Assembly: GCF_947503125.1 (NCBI RefSeq)
Contig: NZ_CANNCR010000029.1
Location: 1 to 52,212 of the forward strand
DNA: 52,212 bases
Direction of reading: 5' to 3'
From: an uncultured Metabacillus sp.
GTDB taxonomy: Bacteria > Bacillota > Bacilli > Bacillales > Bacillaceae
The position numbers and the translations under genes were made by a program. The notes under the pieces are model-generated. The model saw only the letters and a program-made list of their open reading frames with translations, did not search any database and was not told the DNA's origin. This document shows positions 12,312-21,650 of this stretch, piece after piece. Each line of letters opens with the position of its first letter. Within the stretch, counting starts at the first letter, position 1.

Positions 12312-12407
12312 TTACTTATCTTTGAAAGTTTGAACAATCTTATCATAAAGTTCTTTCTTTGGTTCATCAGTCCTGCTGGGTAAATATTTAACAATAATGT
12401 GTGGCAT
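12312..12407 (-). pseudogene. Truncated 4-oxalocrotonate-tautomerase-type gene
   Basis: A 31-codon reading begins MPHIIVKYLPSRTDEPKKEL and stops after FKDK. This is the N-terminal half of a tautomerase of the 4-OT family, which has about 60-75 residues; Pro2 (Pro1 after Met removal) is the catalytic base. The following sequence, in frame or nearby, does not resemble the rest of the family, so the gene is truncated. It starts 16 bases behind the CMD gene, the usual partner of such tautomerases. Only a weak ribosome binding site (AAGAGAA) is present. Confidence 0.65.
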
Positions 12408-12423
12408 CTCTTATTCTCTTTTC

Positions 12424-13179
12424 TTACTTTTCAGGAATAATTTCATTAACGCAAGCTAATGCGTTCAGAGTTCTCGGAAAACCCATATATGGAAGGCAAT
12501 GAGTAATTGCGGCAATCATTGTTTCTTTGTCGTTGCCGACATTTTTGTTTCCTTGCACATGTGCCTTCACTTGACCTTCAGCACCGCCTAAGGCGCTAAC
12601 GATACACAGAGTAAGTAACTCTCGCGTTTTCAAATCTAGTCCACCACGAGTGTAAAAATCTCCGAAACAAAAAGCGGAAAGATATTCTTGTATATGCTTT
12701 TGATTTGCCGGAGCTGATTCTTGCATTCTTTTAATCACATCTCCAAAAATCTCTGTTTGAACAGCAAATCCTTTCTCGAAACGGTTATCTTCAGTTACAG
12801 TCTTTTGGCTTTCAATTGGTAAAGCTATATTCTTTTCTTTGAAAACATCATTGACTTCGTTGAGGGCATTTAATGTTTTGGGAAATCCAATGTAAGGAGC
12901 ACACTGATAAACAGCCTCTTTGATTTCTACAGGTGTGAGCCCGACGTTTAGTGCGGCTCCTACATGTGCCTTAAGTTGTGGTAACGTCTGGTTCGCGGCA
13001 AGCACAACCAGAGTGATAAGTTCACGTTGCTTGTCATCCAGATTCCCTTGAGAAAAAACCTCTCCAAAAATAAAGTGGCTAAGAATGTCCTGAAAATCAG
13101 GATCAGTAGCGTATGCGGCTGGTACTCCATTTCCAAATAGCTGCTTGTACTTTTCCTTGCTCTTTTCTACACGGTCCAT
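12424..13179 (-). CDS. Two-domain carboxymuconolactone decarboxylase (CMD) family protein
   Basis: The 251-residue protein is two CMD helical repeats: about 25-110 (ELITLVVLAANQ, LKAHVGAALNVG, PYIGFPKTLNAL) and about 145-250 (ELLTLCIVSALGG, VKAHVQGNKNVG, PYMGFPRTLNAL). Both keep the KAHV histidine; neither has the CxxC of AhpD peroxidases. Relatives act on lactone or quinone-like compounds, but many are uncharacterised. GGAGG is 6 nt before ATG. It is divergent from a TetR gene with paired palindromes between, so TetR repression is likely. The broken tautomerase gene follows in the same transcript. Confidence 0.88.
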   Translation of the reverse strand: MDRVEKSKEKYKQLFGNGVPAAYATDPDFQDILSHFIFGEVFSQGNLDDKQRELITLVVLAANQTLPQLKAHVGAALNVGLTPVEIKEAVYQCAPYIGFPKTLNALNEVNDVFKEKNIALPIESQKTVTEDNRFEKGFAVQTEIFGDVIKRMQESAPANQKHIQEYLSAFCFGDFYTRGGLDLKTRELLTLCIVSALGGAEGQVKAHVQGNKNVGNDKETMIAAITHCLPYMGFPRTLNALACVNEIIPEK

Positions 13180-13259
13180 ATATAACCTCCTGTTTGAAGT
13201 TTATTTACATTTATTATTCCAAAAATTAGCTAAACATGATGCTATAAAAATTAATATTG

Positions 13260-13346
13260 ATTGATTAATCAACATCTGTTAATAATTATAAAAAAGCCAT
13301 TCATACTTTCAATGGTTAGATTAACGCAATTCGTTGATTACTCAAC
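13260..13346. promoter_or_regulatory. Paired palindromes in the CMD/TetR divergent promoter
   Basis: Two matching dyads, ATTGATTAATCAAC (13260-13273) and GTTGATTACTCAAC (13333-13346), share the form RTTGA-N4-TCAAC, and a lone half-site GTTGATTA sits at 13362-13369. They flank the centre of the divergent intergenic region and are likely sites for the adjacent TetR protein. Confidence 0.65.
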
Positions 13347-13394
13347 AGAACAATTAAAATTGTTGATTATCTTTAGAAAGATTGGTGAATTAAA

Positions 13395-13940
13395 ATGTCT
13401 AAAGTAGATAGAAGAATAGCCAAAAGCCAAATAGCTATAAAAAGTGCTGTAACTGAACTAATGTCCGAAAAAAGTTTTGACAACATTACCATTCAGGATA
13501 TTGCTGACAGAGCAAATGTTAATCGAGGAACCATTTATCTTCATTACACGGATAAATACGACCTCCTGGATAAGATGATAGGAGAACATATAGACAATCT
13601 CCGAGAACTATGCCAATCAGCATCTGAGATGACATTTCAAGAAGGAAATTATGTCTGGTATGAATACTTTGAACGTAATTATTTATTTTTTTCAACGATG
13701 TTAACGAGTAAAGGTGCACCATATTTTCGCAGTCGTTTTCTTGATTTAGTCATCGAAGAGTTTAAAGCTGAAGTGGATATAGAAATAGGAAAAAACTACG
13801 GATTAAATAAAGAAGTTATTCTTCAATTTTTTGGCTCGGCGGTCGTTGGGGCAGTGGAATGGTGGTTCAGAAATGAAATGCCTCTGTCAGCTCGTGACAT
13901 GGCTGAACAAACCGGTGCATTGTTAGATAGGAATCTATAA
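13395..13940 (+). CDS. TetR-family transcriptional regulator
   Basis: The 181-residue protein has a typical N-terminal TetR HTH (about residues 10-55: ITIQDIADRANVNRGTIYLHY) and an all-helical C-terminal ligand domain of the type common in Bacilli and Lactobacilli. It is transcribed away from the CMD gene, with dyads at 13260-13346 suited to repressing both genes. Its stop codon directly abuts the remnant of a cupin gene on the other strand, marking an ancient deletion joint. The inducer is unknown; an electrophile or aromatic compound would fit the neighbours. Confidence 0.88.
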   Translation: MSKVDRRIAKSQIAIKSAVTELMSEKSFDNITIQDIADRANVNRGTIYLHYTDKYDLLDKMIGEHIDNLRELCQSASEMTFQEGNYVWYEYFERNYLFFSTMLTSKGAPYFRSRFLDLVIEEFKAEVDIEIGKNYGLNKEVILQFFGSAVVGAVEWWFRNEMPLSARDMAEQTGALLDRNL

Positions 13941-14047
13941 GTGGGAACTAGCATTTCAAGAAATGCTGCCCCTATGAAATGGCCATTCGAAACTTTTACA
14001 CCTTTCGGGAAGATAACACTTTCACTTTTATCATGAATAGTAGACAT
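13941..14047 (-). pseudogene. N-terminal remnant of a cupin gene
   Basis: From an ATG at 14047 (AAAGGA upstream) the reading gives STIHDKSESVIFPKGVKVS and then GHFIGAAFLEMLVP. This matches the beginning of small cupins like the one at 10834-11247 (GVIFPVGEKN... QSYLKGLV). After about 35 residues the frame runs into the antisense of the TetR gene, so the barrel and all metal ligands are missing. It still has copy B of the shared promoter element in front. Confidence 0.6.
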
Positions 14048-14099
14048 AGTAGAGAACATCCTTTCCAAGAATTGTTTTTATGGTATAGCGCGTAACTTT

Positions 14100-14182
14100 A
14101 TTATGTAACAAATGGAAAAACAGACCGTTATCTCGATTATCTTAAATCCTTGCCTGATCCTCCCGAAACCACTTACGCAACA
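14100..14182 (-). promoter_or_regulatory. Shared promoter element, copy B (upstream of cupin remnant)
   Basis: On the plus strand: ATTATGTAACAAATGG at 14100 and TGCCTGATCCTCCCGAA at 14151 (51 nt apart), then ACTTACGCA. Spacing and sequence match copies A, C and D. It now drives only a truncated cupin frame. Confidence 0.65.
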
Positions 14183-14208
14183 GACGAATGTTGCTTATTA
14201 ATGGGAAG

Positions 14209-14238
14209 GCGTGTGGATTCATAATAGAATTCACACGC
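14209..14238. terminator. Hairpin downstream of AKR 14326-15177
   Basis: Stem GCGTGTGGATTC / GAATTCACACGC (one mismatch), loop 6 nt. It lies about 90 bases past the AKR stop codon. On the plus side it is followed by TTTATAT; on the minus side the T-run is poor. Confidence 0.45.
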
Positions 14239-14325
14239 TTTATATAGATTTAACACCTTAAAACATCTCCAACAGGATTAGGTGGGAAAACTCACCTCAG
14301 AATATTGAATTGATTAGAAGGAACA

Positions 14326-16219
<1,894 letters not shown>

Positions 16220-16280
16220 TTATGTTTTAGAGCCATACAATAGACATCAGGTGGAATAGTATGATTAACTCAGTAACCTT

Positions 16281-16360
16281 ATTATGCTACAAATGAAAAT
16301 GGCCTTGGTATCACATTCGTATCAAATGATTGCACAATCCTCTCACAACCATTTACGCAG
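16281..16360 (-). promoter_or_regulatory. Shared promoter element, copy C (AKR operon / regulator divergent region)
   Basis: On the plus strand: ATTATGCTACAAATGAAAA at 16281 and TGCACAATCCTCTCACA at 16331 (50 nt apart), then CATTTACGCA. In the direction of the AKR operon this is a GAGAGGATTGTGCA box followed by a GCATAAT -10 without a good -35, as expected for an activator-dependent promoter. It adjoins the AraC-type regulator gene. Confidence 0.7.
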
Positions 16361-16419
16361 AAAGTAAATTAGCTTTATAATGGGACAAACGCAGATGAAG
16401 AAAACAAAGGAGGGATTTT

Positions 16420-17337
16420 ATGTTTGAACAATTATATAGACAAAGAGTTGAACTTTCACAAATCATAGAGAGTCACACAGGAAAGGACGGGACTCAAATG
16501 ACTTCCATTCCGTCTTTATTTTTCTCCCGTTATTCTAATGAAACTGGACCAAATTACGGAGTTCACAAGCCTTCCTTATGTATTGTCGTTCAAGGGATGA
16601 AGGAGGTATTGCTTTCACAGGAACGCTTCAGATACGGTCCAGCCGATTACCTTGTTGCATCTGTTAACCTGCCAATTACTGGACAAGTCACTGAAGCCTC
16701 TTCCGAAGTTCCTTATCTGGCTCTTAAACTTGAATTCACTCCGAGTGAAATATTAGAGGTGTTACGTGAATTCCAAATGGCAGTTGACAAGAAGGAGAAT
16801 GCTAAACGAGGTATGTATGTCAGCAAAATAGAACAACCTTTACTAGACGCGGTAACAAGATTAGTTCGTTTGCTTGATACACCGAAAGATATCAAGGTAC
16901 TTGCTCCTCTAATCAGAAAAGAAATTATCTACCGGGTTCTGCAAGGAGAACATGGGGGGATGCTGAAACAAATAGCAATAGAAGGAAGTTCTACGCATCA
17001 AATCAGTGACGTGATTAAACATATCATGAATAACTATGAAAAGTCTTTTAAGATAGAAGAGCTTGCGGAATTAGCAAACTTGAGTGTTTCTTCGCTTCAT
17101 AGGCACTTTAAAGAGGTTACTGCGATGAGTCCAATCCAATTCCAAAAGCAACTAAGACTTCAAGAAGCTAGAAGCCTGCTGCTATCTGAGTCATCGGATG
17201 CAGCAGATGTTGCCTTCCGGGTAGGCTATGAAAGTCCATCACAATTCAGCCGAGAATATTCGCGCATGTTTGGTTTACCGCCAAAAGAAGATATAAAGCG
17301 CATGAGGGAACAATATGACCAAAGGGTAAAAGCTTAA
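16420..17337 (+). CDS. AraC-family regulator, YqhC type
   Basis: The 305-residue protein has an AraC_N-type sensor domain (about 20-180; IVVQGMKEVLL, YLVASVNLPITGQV) and a C-terminal double HTH (about 200-300; KIEELAELANLSVSSLHRHF, DAADVAFRVGYESPSQFSREY). The closest known relative by architecture is E. coli YqhC, which activates the aldehyde reductases YqhD and DkgA in response to reactive aldehydes. Position beside two AKRs supports the same role. GGAGGG precedes the ATG. It is the best candidate to bind the element found at 10.6, 14.1, 16.3 and 19.1 kb. A bidirectional terminator follows. Confidence 0.88.
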   Translation: MFEQLYRQRVELSQIIESHTGKDGTQMTSIPSLFFSRYSNETGPNYGVHKPSLCIVVQGMKEVLLSQERFRYGPADYLVASVNLPITGQVTEASSEVPYLALKLEFTPSEILEVLREFQMAVDKKENAKRGMYVSKIEQPLLDAVTRLVRLLDTPKDIKVLAPLIRKEIIYRVLQGEHGGMLKQIAIEGSSTHQISDVIKHIMNNYEKSFKIEELAELANLSVSSLHRHFKEVTAMSPIQFQKQLRLQEARSLLLSESSDAADVAFRVGYESPSQFSREYSRMFGLPPKEDIKRMREQYDQRVKA

Positions 17338-17400
17338 TTTCCCTTTACGTGGGTTTCTTCAATTTATCAATTATAGTGGGACATTCGCTTTAAATAATGA

Positions 17401-17440
17401 AAAAAGTGCATGAATCTAATCCCGGATTCATGCACTTTTT
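17401..17440. terminator. Bidirectional terminator
   Basis: A perfect 16-bp stem, AAAAAGTGCATGAATC and its complement, with an 8-nt loop, sits between the convergent AraC and DUF4405 genes. Confidence 0.88.
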
Positions 17441-17451
17441 CAATCTGCAAT

Positions 17452-18141
17452 TTATCTATCTTTGTACGCCAAAGCTTTATCTTGCTTCCGAACAAATTTC
17501 AGAGCATAATGAGTCCCACTGATATATATTCCCATGATAGCGAGATGATCGATTAAAAATCCCACGGAAGACTCATCAAAGCTCCAACCGAATGGATTAT
17601 ATATGGTTAACCTAGAAAGCATATCTCTCTCAAAAGAAGTCTGCACACCATAGACAACAATCAACACCGCTATGACACGTAACGCAATTGTGAGAATTCG
17701 GCTCGTGCTGGTAATCCCCGTCATTTTTCGTACTGCATTAATAATTGTCCCCCAGGACATTCCTATATGCACAGCCATCAAGATAAATCCCCAATATGAA
17801 GTCATAACATGTATCTGTAATAGCATCATGTCATTGTTTATAGGAATAAAGGCAAAGATGTTACGGGAAATTGGCACAGAACTTAGCATCACTACAGCCA
17901 TAGATACGAGAAAAAGTAAATTGACCGCAATGCTCAGAATACGCCTTACATTGTGCTTTCCTTTAAAAATTGTCTTATACCATCTTCGATTTAAAAAATT
18001 ATGAGTAATAAACAGCAAAAACAATATAACTCCTACCAGTTCATGGATTGTATTTCCGGTAATTTGGTAAGCCATTGCAACTAACATCAGAACGGTCATA
18101 GAAAGATCAACAACCAGCCTAATTAACATATTTCGTTTCAA
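17452..18141 (-). CDS. DUF4405 membrane protein (cytochrome b561-like)
   Basis: This 229-residue membrane protein has about six hydrophobic helices. Paired intramembrane histidines (H33 in TIHELVG, H47 in ITHNF, H111 in LQIHVM, H125 in AVHIG) match the DUF4405 family and could ligate b-type haem. It probably passes electrons across the membrane. The start is taken as TTG at 18141, 6 nt behind AGAGGAG; the ATG at 18129 is too far from that site and the TTG at 18159 is upstream of it. It is co-transcribed behind the haem lipoprotein 18242-18964, its likely outside partner. Confidence 0.75.
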   Translation of the reverse strand: MKRNMLIRLVVDLSMTVLMLVAMAYQITGNTIHELVGVILFLLFITHNFLNRRWYKTIFKGKHNVRRILSIAVNLLFLVSMAVVMLSSVPISRNIFAFIPINNDMMLLQIHVMTSYWGFILMAVHIGMSWGTIINAVRKMTGITSTSRILTIALRVIAVLIVVYGVQTSFERDMLSRLTIYNPFGWSFDESSVGFLIDHLAIMGIYISGTHYALKFVRKQDKALAYKDR

Positions 18142-18241
18142 GAAGTTCTCCTCTTTCAAATTTAATTAACAGTTGGGTAAGTTTTCCATCAGGACGCACT
18201 TATTAAATCGATTTCCGCCCAAATGCTCAATCCTATGTCAC

Positions 18242-18964
18242 TTAATTAAAATGAATCATTAAAAGAACCTTTTGGATGATCCCAGCTTTTTCTTTATCTT
18301 CTATTAAGCTCTTTCCAAGCAAATGATCCTGTGAGTCCTCTTTTACCACCCAGTGATCGGTAGGGATACCTGTGATTTGGGATTCTGTACCGTTATCCTT
18401 TGATCCTGTAAAATTTTCAAGATCATAACTCTTCATTTCATCCAACGTGTTAACATATTCATCCCGTTCTTGATTCGCATGGCAGGTAAAGCAGCGACCG
18501 ATATCTTCTTCATAATCCAACGATCTGTCAGCATTGAATTCCTGGTATTGCCAATCTCCGTTACGTGGTGTCCCTTGCGGTGTTTGGTCTCCCCAACCAG
18601 CACGCTTTTCCATCACGAAGATTTCATCAAGCACTTCATCTCTATATATTTCGAGAGTGATGACGGTGCCATCAGGAAATGGCTGCCCGTTCTGCACTGC
18701 TTCGATTGCTTCTCGGCTCGTGTAGAGTTCCTCTCTGACATTTCCTCGATGGACTGTCGTGTAGTTCACACCCTTATCGTAGTTCTCAGGGAATTTAACA
18801 AGTTCACGATCGTACCCGGATTGTTCCTGTTGGGAAGTGTCACCAGATGGCACCTGTTGCGATATCCCATTTGTATTATTATTATTATTATTATTATTAT
18901 TGTTGCATGCCGTAAGAGTGAGGGACATCACCAATGCAAGGGACGGAAATAGTCGATTTTTCAT
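18242..18964 (-). CDS. Cytochrome P460-like haem lipoprotein
   Basis: This 240-residue exported lipoprotein has a signal peptide with lipobox LTAC (Cys20), then ten asparagines in a row, a hydrophilic linker, and a P460-type domain (about 60-165). That domain has YRDEVLDEIFVMEKRAGWG followed by one c-type haem site CFTCH (C158, C161, H162). It would be anchored on the outer face of the membrane. The pair with DUF4405 suggests an electron path from outside to a membrane b-haem protein, or the reverse. Copy D of the shared element precedes it, linking it to the aldo/keto reductases. The reaction is unknown. The C-terminal tail looks irregular. Confidence 0.75.
   Translation of the reverse strand: MKNRLFPSLALVMSLTLTACNNNNNNNNNNTNGISQQVPSGDTSQQEQSGYDRELVKFPENYDKGVNYTTVHRGNVREELYTSREAIEAVQNGQPFPDGTVITLEIYRDEVLDEIFVMEKRAGWGDQTPQGTPRNGDWQYQEFNADRSLDYEEDIGRCFTCHANQERDEYVNTLDEMKSYDLENFTGSKDNGTESQITGIPTDHWVVKEDSQDHLLGKSLIEDKEKAGIIQKVLLMIHFN
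18875..18904 (-). repeat. AAT trinucleotide repeat encoding poly-asparagine
   Basis: Nine AAT codons plus one AAC directly after the lipobox cysteine code for Asn21-Asn30. Slippage here would change spacer length in whole residues without breaking the frame. Confidence 0.9.
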
Positions 18965-19112
18965 TATTGCTTTCCTCCTAAAAATTATTCGTATTTATAT
19001 CGGTTTTTACAATTAAAATTTGTATAAGATTCTGCCATGTGGTGCTGTGTTTAGAACCATGGGTATTATTTTTCAATAGAATAATAGTTATAGAAAAAGC
19101 AGAGGCATTTTT

Positions 19113-19200
19113 ATTATGCAACAAATGAAAAATCGACCGATATCCTATTCCTCTCAAATATTTGCCTGATCCTGCCATAATAAAATTTTAAGCTTTACGT
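19113..19200 (-). promoter_or_regulatory. Shared promoter element, copy D (upstream of P460/DUF4405 operon)
   Basis: On the plus strand: ATTATGCAACAAATGAAAAA at 19113 and TGCCTGATCCTGCC at 19163 (50 nt apart), with TATCCTATTCCT between. It shares the left half almost exactly with copies B and C. It lies about 150 bases before the lipoprotein gene. Confidence 0.65.
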
Positions 19201-19463
19201 CTGTTGATTTTCATAAAATTACAAATAGCTTCGTATCGTATAATATACTAGAATGGCCTGACTTAACTGCTATATGTCATGACAGTACCATTGGAGTAGC
19301 ATTAGGTCATCCCCTATGAAAACAATCAATATATAGAGGAAGAAGAGAGTGACTTAGTATGAAGAGATTACGCCAAGTCAATTTCGGGATGCCTATACCA
19401 ATATCTTTATTAAAATAATGTGAAATTTTAATTCCTTCACATTTATCCATTTTTTCTGCCCAT

Positions 19464-19496
19464 GAAGAAAGACCATCTTTTTGATGGTCTTTCTTC
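19464..19496. terminator. Strong hairpin, probable old terminator
   Basis: A 14-bp perfect stem, GAAGAAAGACCATC and complement, with a TTTTT loop. It sits about 35 bases downstream of the AraC-like remnant on the minus strand. Confidence 0.6.
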
Positions 19497-19531
19497 AAAG
19501 GGTAAAGCAAGTTGCCTCGCTTCACCCCTTT

Positions 19532-19650
19532 CTATCGATTTACATATAACGCATTATCCACTGACGAAGAATATTGTTGAGTTTTACAATATTTTATTCG
19601 ATAATCTGATGGAGCCATTCCAGTTTTCCCTAAAAATATTACAGACTCAA
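19532..19650 (-). pseudogene. Possible AraC C-terminal remnant
   Basis: The minus-strand frame reads FLGKTGMAPSDYRIKYCK near its end. This resembles the closing signature of AraC-type DNA-binding domains (F-K-K-x-T-G-M-x-P-S-x-Y-R). The upstream part does not hold together in any one frame, so it would be a decayed gene. The resemblance is short and the call tentative. Confidence 0.35.
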
Positions 19651-19899
19651 CTTGAATCGGTTTATTTAAGTGAGTCTTGCTTAGTTCGAAAATTTCAAAT
19701 AACGGCTGGATCACTAATGTTTGCATTTTTTTCTCATAAAAACGGCAATTTGTTCGATCAGCCTCTCAATGCGTGACTATTTAATGAAATCGTGTTGTTA
19801 AAGATAAATTTAAAAGCATAATCTATCAGATGTATTTCATAAACAGGATTCTGTTTTCGAGATTTTTCCCCAATTCTTTTTATATTTTTAATTAATTGT

Positions 19900-20643
19900 T
19901 TAATCAGCAACAATATATTCTGTACCGTCAAGCTCTGGAATGTGTTTATTCGTTATAAGAATACACTCATGAATTTCAAAAGCCTTACAAAATGTACTTT
20001 TATTAAATTTAGAAGCATCTGTTAGGACATAGCACTTTTTTGAGTTCGTTTTTACAATACTTTTTTTGCTTGCTTCTCGAATATCTGGTGTATTTACGCC
20101 CACATTTACACCAAAACCGTTAGCCCCAAGAAAAGATTTATCAAAATTTAAATTTCTCAGAGTAGTGTCTGTTAGCGGTCCTGAAATTGAATCTATATTT
20201 TTATTAACATCGCCCCCAACAACCATAATGTTTCCAATATGATAACCATTTGCCTCATTTAAAACTTGTATATTTGATGTAACGATTCTTACACCTTTTG
20301 CTTTGATATATTTGACCATTGCCGAACATGTCGTACCCGAATCAATGTAAATGACATCATCATCCTCTACCATAGATGCAGCGAGTTTTGCAATTTTTTC
20401 TTTACTCTCTTTATTAAGCAACTTCTTTGTACCCACAGGAATTTCATGTGAGTCCAGCTTTAATTTAACTGCTCCACCTCTTAATAGGACAATATAGTTT
20501 TCATCTTCAAGTATTTTTAAATCTCTACGAATGGTAGATTCAGAAACCCCATCAAAAATTTTAACTAAATCTTCGATATATAGGATTTGTTTATTTTCTA
20601 GTTCATCCATTATCTTTTCTCTTCTGACATAAGGGATCATCAT
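19900..20643 (-). CDS. DeoR-family sugar-responsive repressor
   Basis: The 247-residue protein has an N-terminal DeoR HTH (about 5-58; RREKIMDEL, GVSESTIRRDLKILE) and a DeoR sensor domain (about 75-230; DVIYIDSGTTCSAM, VVGGDVNKN, FLGANGF). The sensor usually binds a sugar phosphate. It is the last gene of the sugar ABC operon, 93 bases behind the kinase, and is expected to repress that operon until the kinase product appears. Two tandem ATGs (20643 and 20640) follow a GAGG; either may be used. Confidence 0.88.
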   Translation of the reverse strand: MMIPYVRREKIMDELENKQILYIEDLVKIFDGVSESTIRRDLKILEDENYIVLLRGGAVKLKLDSHEIPVGTKKLLNKESKEKIAKLAASMVEDDDVIYIDSGTTCSAMVKYIKAKGVRIVTSNIQVLNEANGYHIGNIMVVGGDVNKNIDSISGPLTDTTLRNLNFDKSFLGANGFGVNVGVNTPDIREASKKSIVKTNSKKCYVLTDASKFNKSTFCKAFEIHECILITNKHIPELDGTEYIVAD

Positions 20644-20736
20644 TAAAACCTCGATACTTAATTATTAATATTCTTCAACCTTCTTAACTGAACTAAAAGA
20701 TAGCACTATATTTTAGTGAAAATGTTTTTGTTTTAT

Positions 20737-21648
20737 TTACACATATTCGTTTAACTCAAAAAGTGTTGGCATTGCATCTTGAGCGCCAATTTTAGTTACA
20801 GTTCTTGAACTAACTATAGTAGCCAATTCACCTAACTTTTCTAGCGATAAATCATTTATAAGGCCATAAGTCAATGCACCAATATATGAATCTCCTGCTC
20901 CTGTGGTTTCAACTACATCTACTGTTCTACAAGGAATATGAATTGTTTTTGTTCCATCAAATAAAATACTGCCTTTTTCCCCAAGAGTGATAATTAACAA
21001 ATGATTAGGATATAGAAAAAGCTTTTTGCAGACCTTTTCAGCTTCTTCTACCGTTGAAACTCTCTCACCTGCATAAAAACTGGCTTCCGTTTCATTAACA
21101 ACTAGACAATCAACCATTTTTAAATATTCTACATCTAGTTCGCTTGCAGGAGCAGCATTTAAAATAACATAACAATTAGTCTCTTTCGCCTTTTTAATGG
21201 TATATTCAACCACTTGTTTTGGAATTTCTAATTGTAATATGACGATTTTGCTTTTTTCAAATAAGGAATGAGCGTTGTCTATATCCTCAAACGTAAGTCT
21301 GTAATTAGCACCTTTGGCAATGGTTGCAACCAATTTGCCATCTGAAATCGTGTTCACAACGCCGAGACCGGTATTTGTATCAGCTTGTGATACATAATCA
21401 ATATTCAGTCCGTACTTTTCCATATTCGCTAGTAATTCAGTTCCAAAGTGATCATTCCCGATTTTACCTACTATATAACTTTCAAGTCCCAGCTTGGCAC
21501 ATTGAACTGCTTGATTTGCTCCTTTTCCACCTCCACAGAAAGTGACACTTTCTGCAGAAAAAGTCTCGCCAATTTCCGGAAGTCGTTTTTGCTTAAGGAT
21601 AATATCATAATTTATACTACCTACTATTGTAACCGCATTCTTTTGCAT
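20737..21648 (-). CDS. Ribokinase-like PfkB-family sugar kinase
   Basis: This 303-residue cytoplasmic kinase phosphorylates the sugar delivered by the adjacent ABC importer. PfkB motifs are present: GSINYDI, GGGKGANQAVQ (about residues 39-49), LNAAPA, NETEA and the anion hole/catalytic TTGAGDSY (about 249-256). The residue before TTGAGD is Glu instead of the common Asp. It begins 2 bases after the permease stop codon, so translation is coupled. It resembles RbsK, but with an isomerase-like first gene in the operon the natural sugar may be another pentose or hexose. Confidence 0.88.
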   Translation of the reverse strand: MQKNAVTIVGSINYDIILKQKRLPEIGETFSAESVTFCGGGKGANQAVQCAKLGLESYIVGKIGNDHFGTELLANMEKYGLNIDYVSQADTNTGLGVVNTISDGKLVATIAKGANYRLTFEDIDNAHSLFEKSKIVILQLEIPKQVVEYTIKKAKETNCYVILNAAPASELDVEYLKMVDCLVVNETEASFYAGERVSTVEEAEKVCKKLFLYPNHLLIITLGEKGSILFDGTKTIHIPCRTVDVVETTGAGDSYIGALTYGLINDLSLEKLGELATIVSSRTVTKIGAQDAMPTLFELNEYV

Positions 21649-21650
21649 GA

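Larger units (their letters stand above)
19206..19899. other. Decayed intergenic stretch
   Basis: No intact gene was seen over about 690 bases. Within it lie a possible AraC C-terminal remnant (19532-19650) and a strong hairpin (19464-19496). The rest is AT-rich without ribosome binding sites or motifs that I recognise. Confidence 0.45.

Noticed and set aside
18470-18952. 160-codon plus-strand frame with a run of isoleucines
   Set aside because: It is the antisense of the haem-lipoprotein gene; the Ile run is the AAT repeat read backwards.
19307-19525. 72-codon minus-strand frame with DIGIGIPKLTWRN
   Set aside because: No ribosome binding site or recognisable family; it includes the hairpin 19464-19496, so it is unlikely to be coding.
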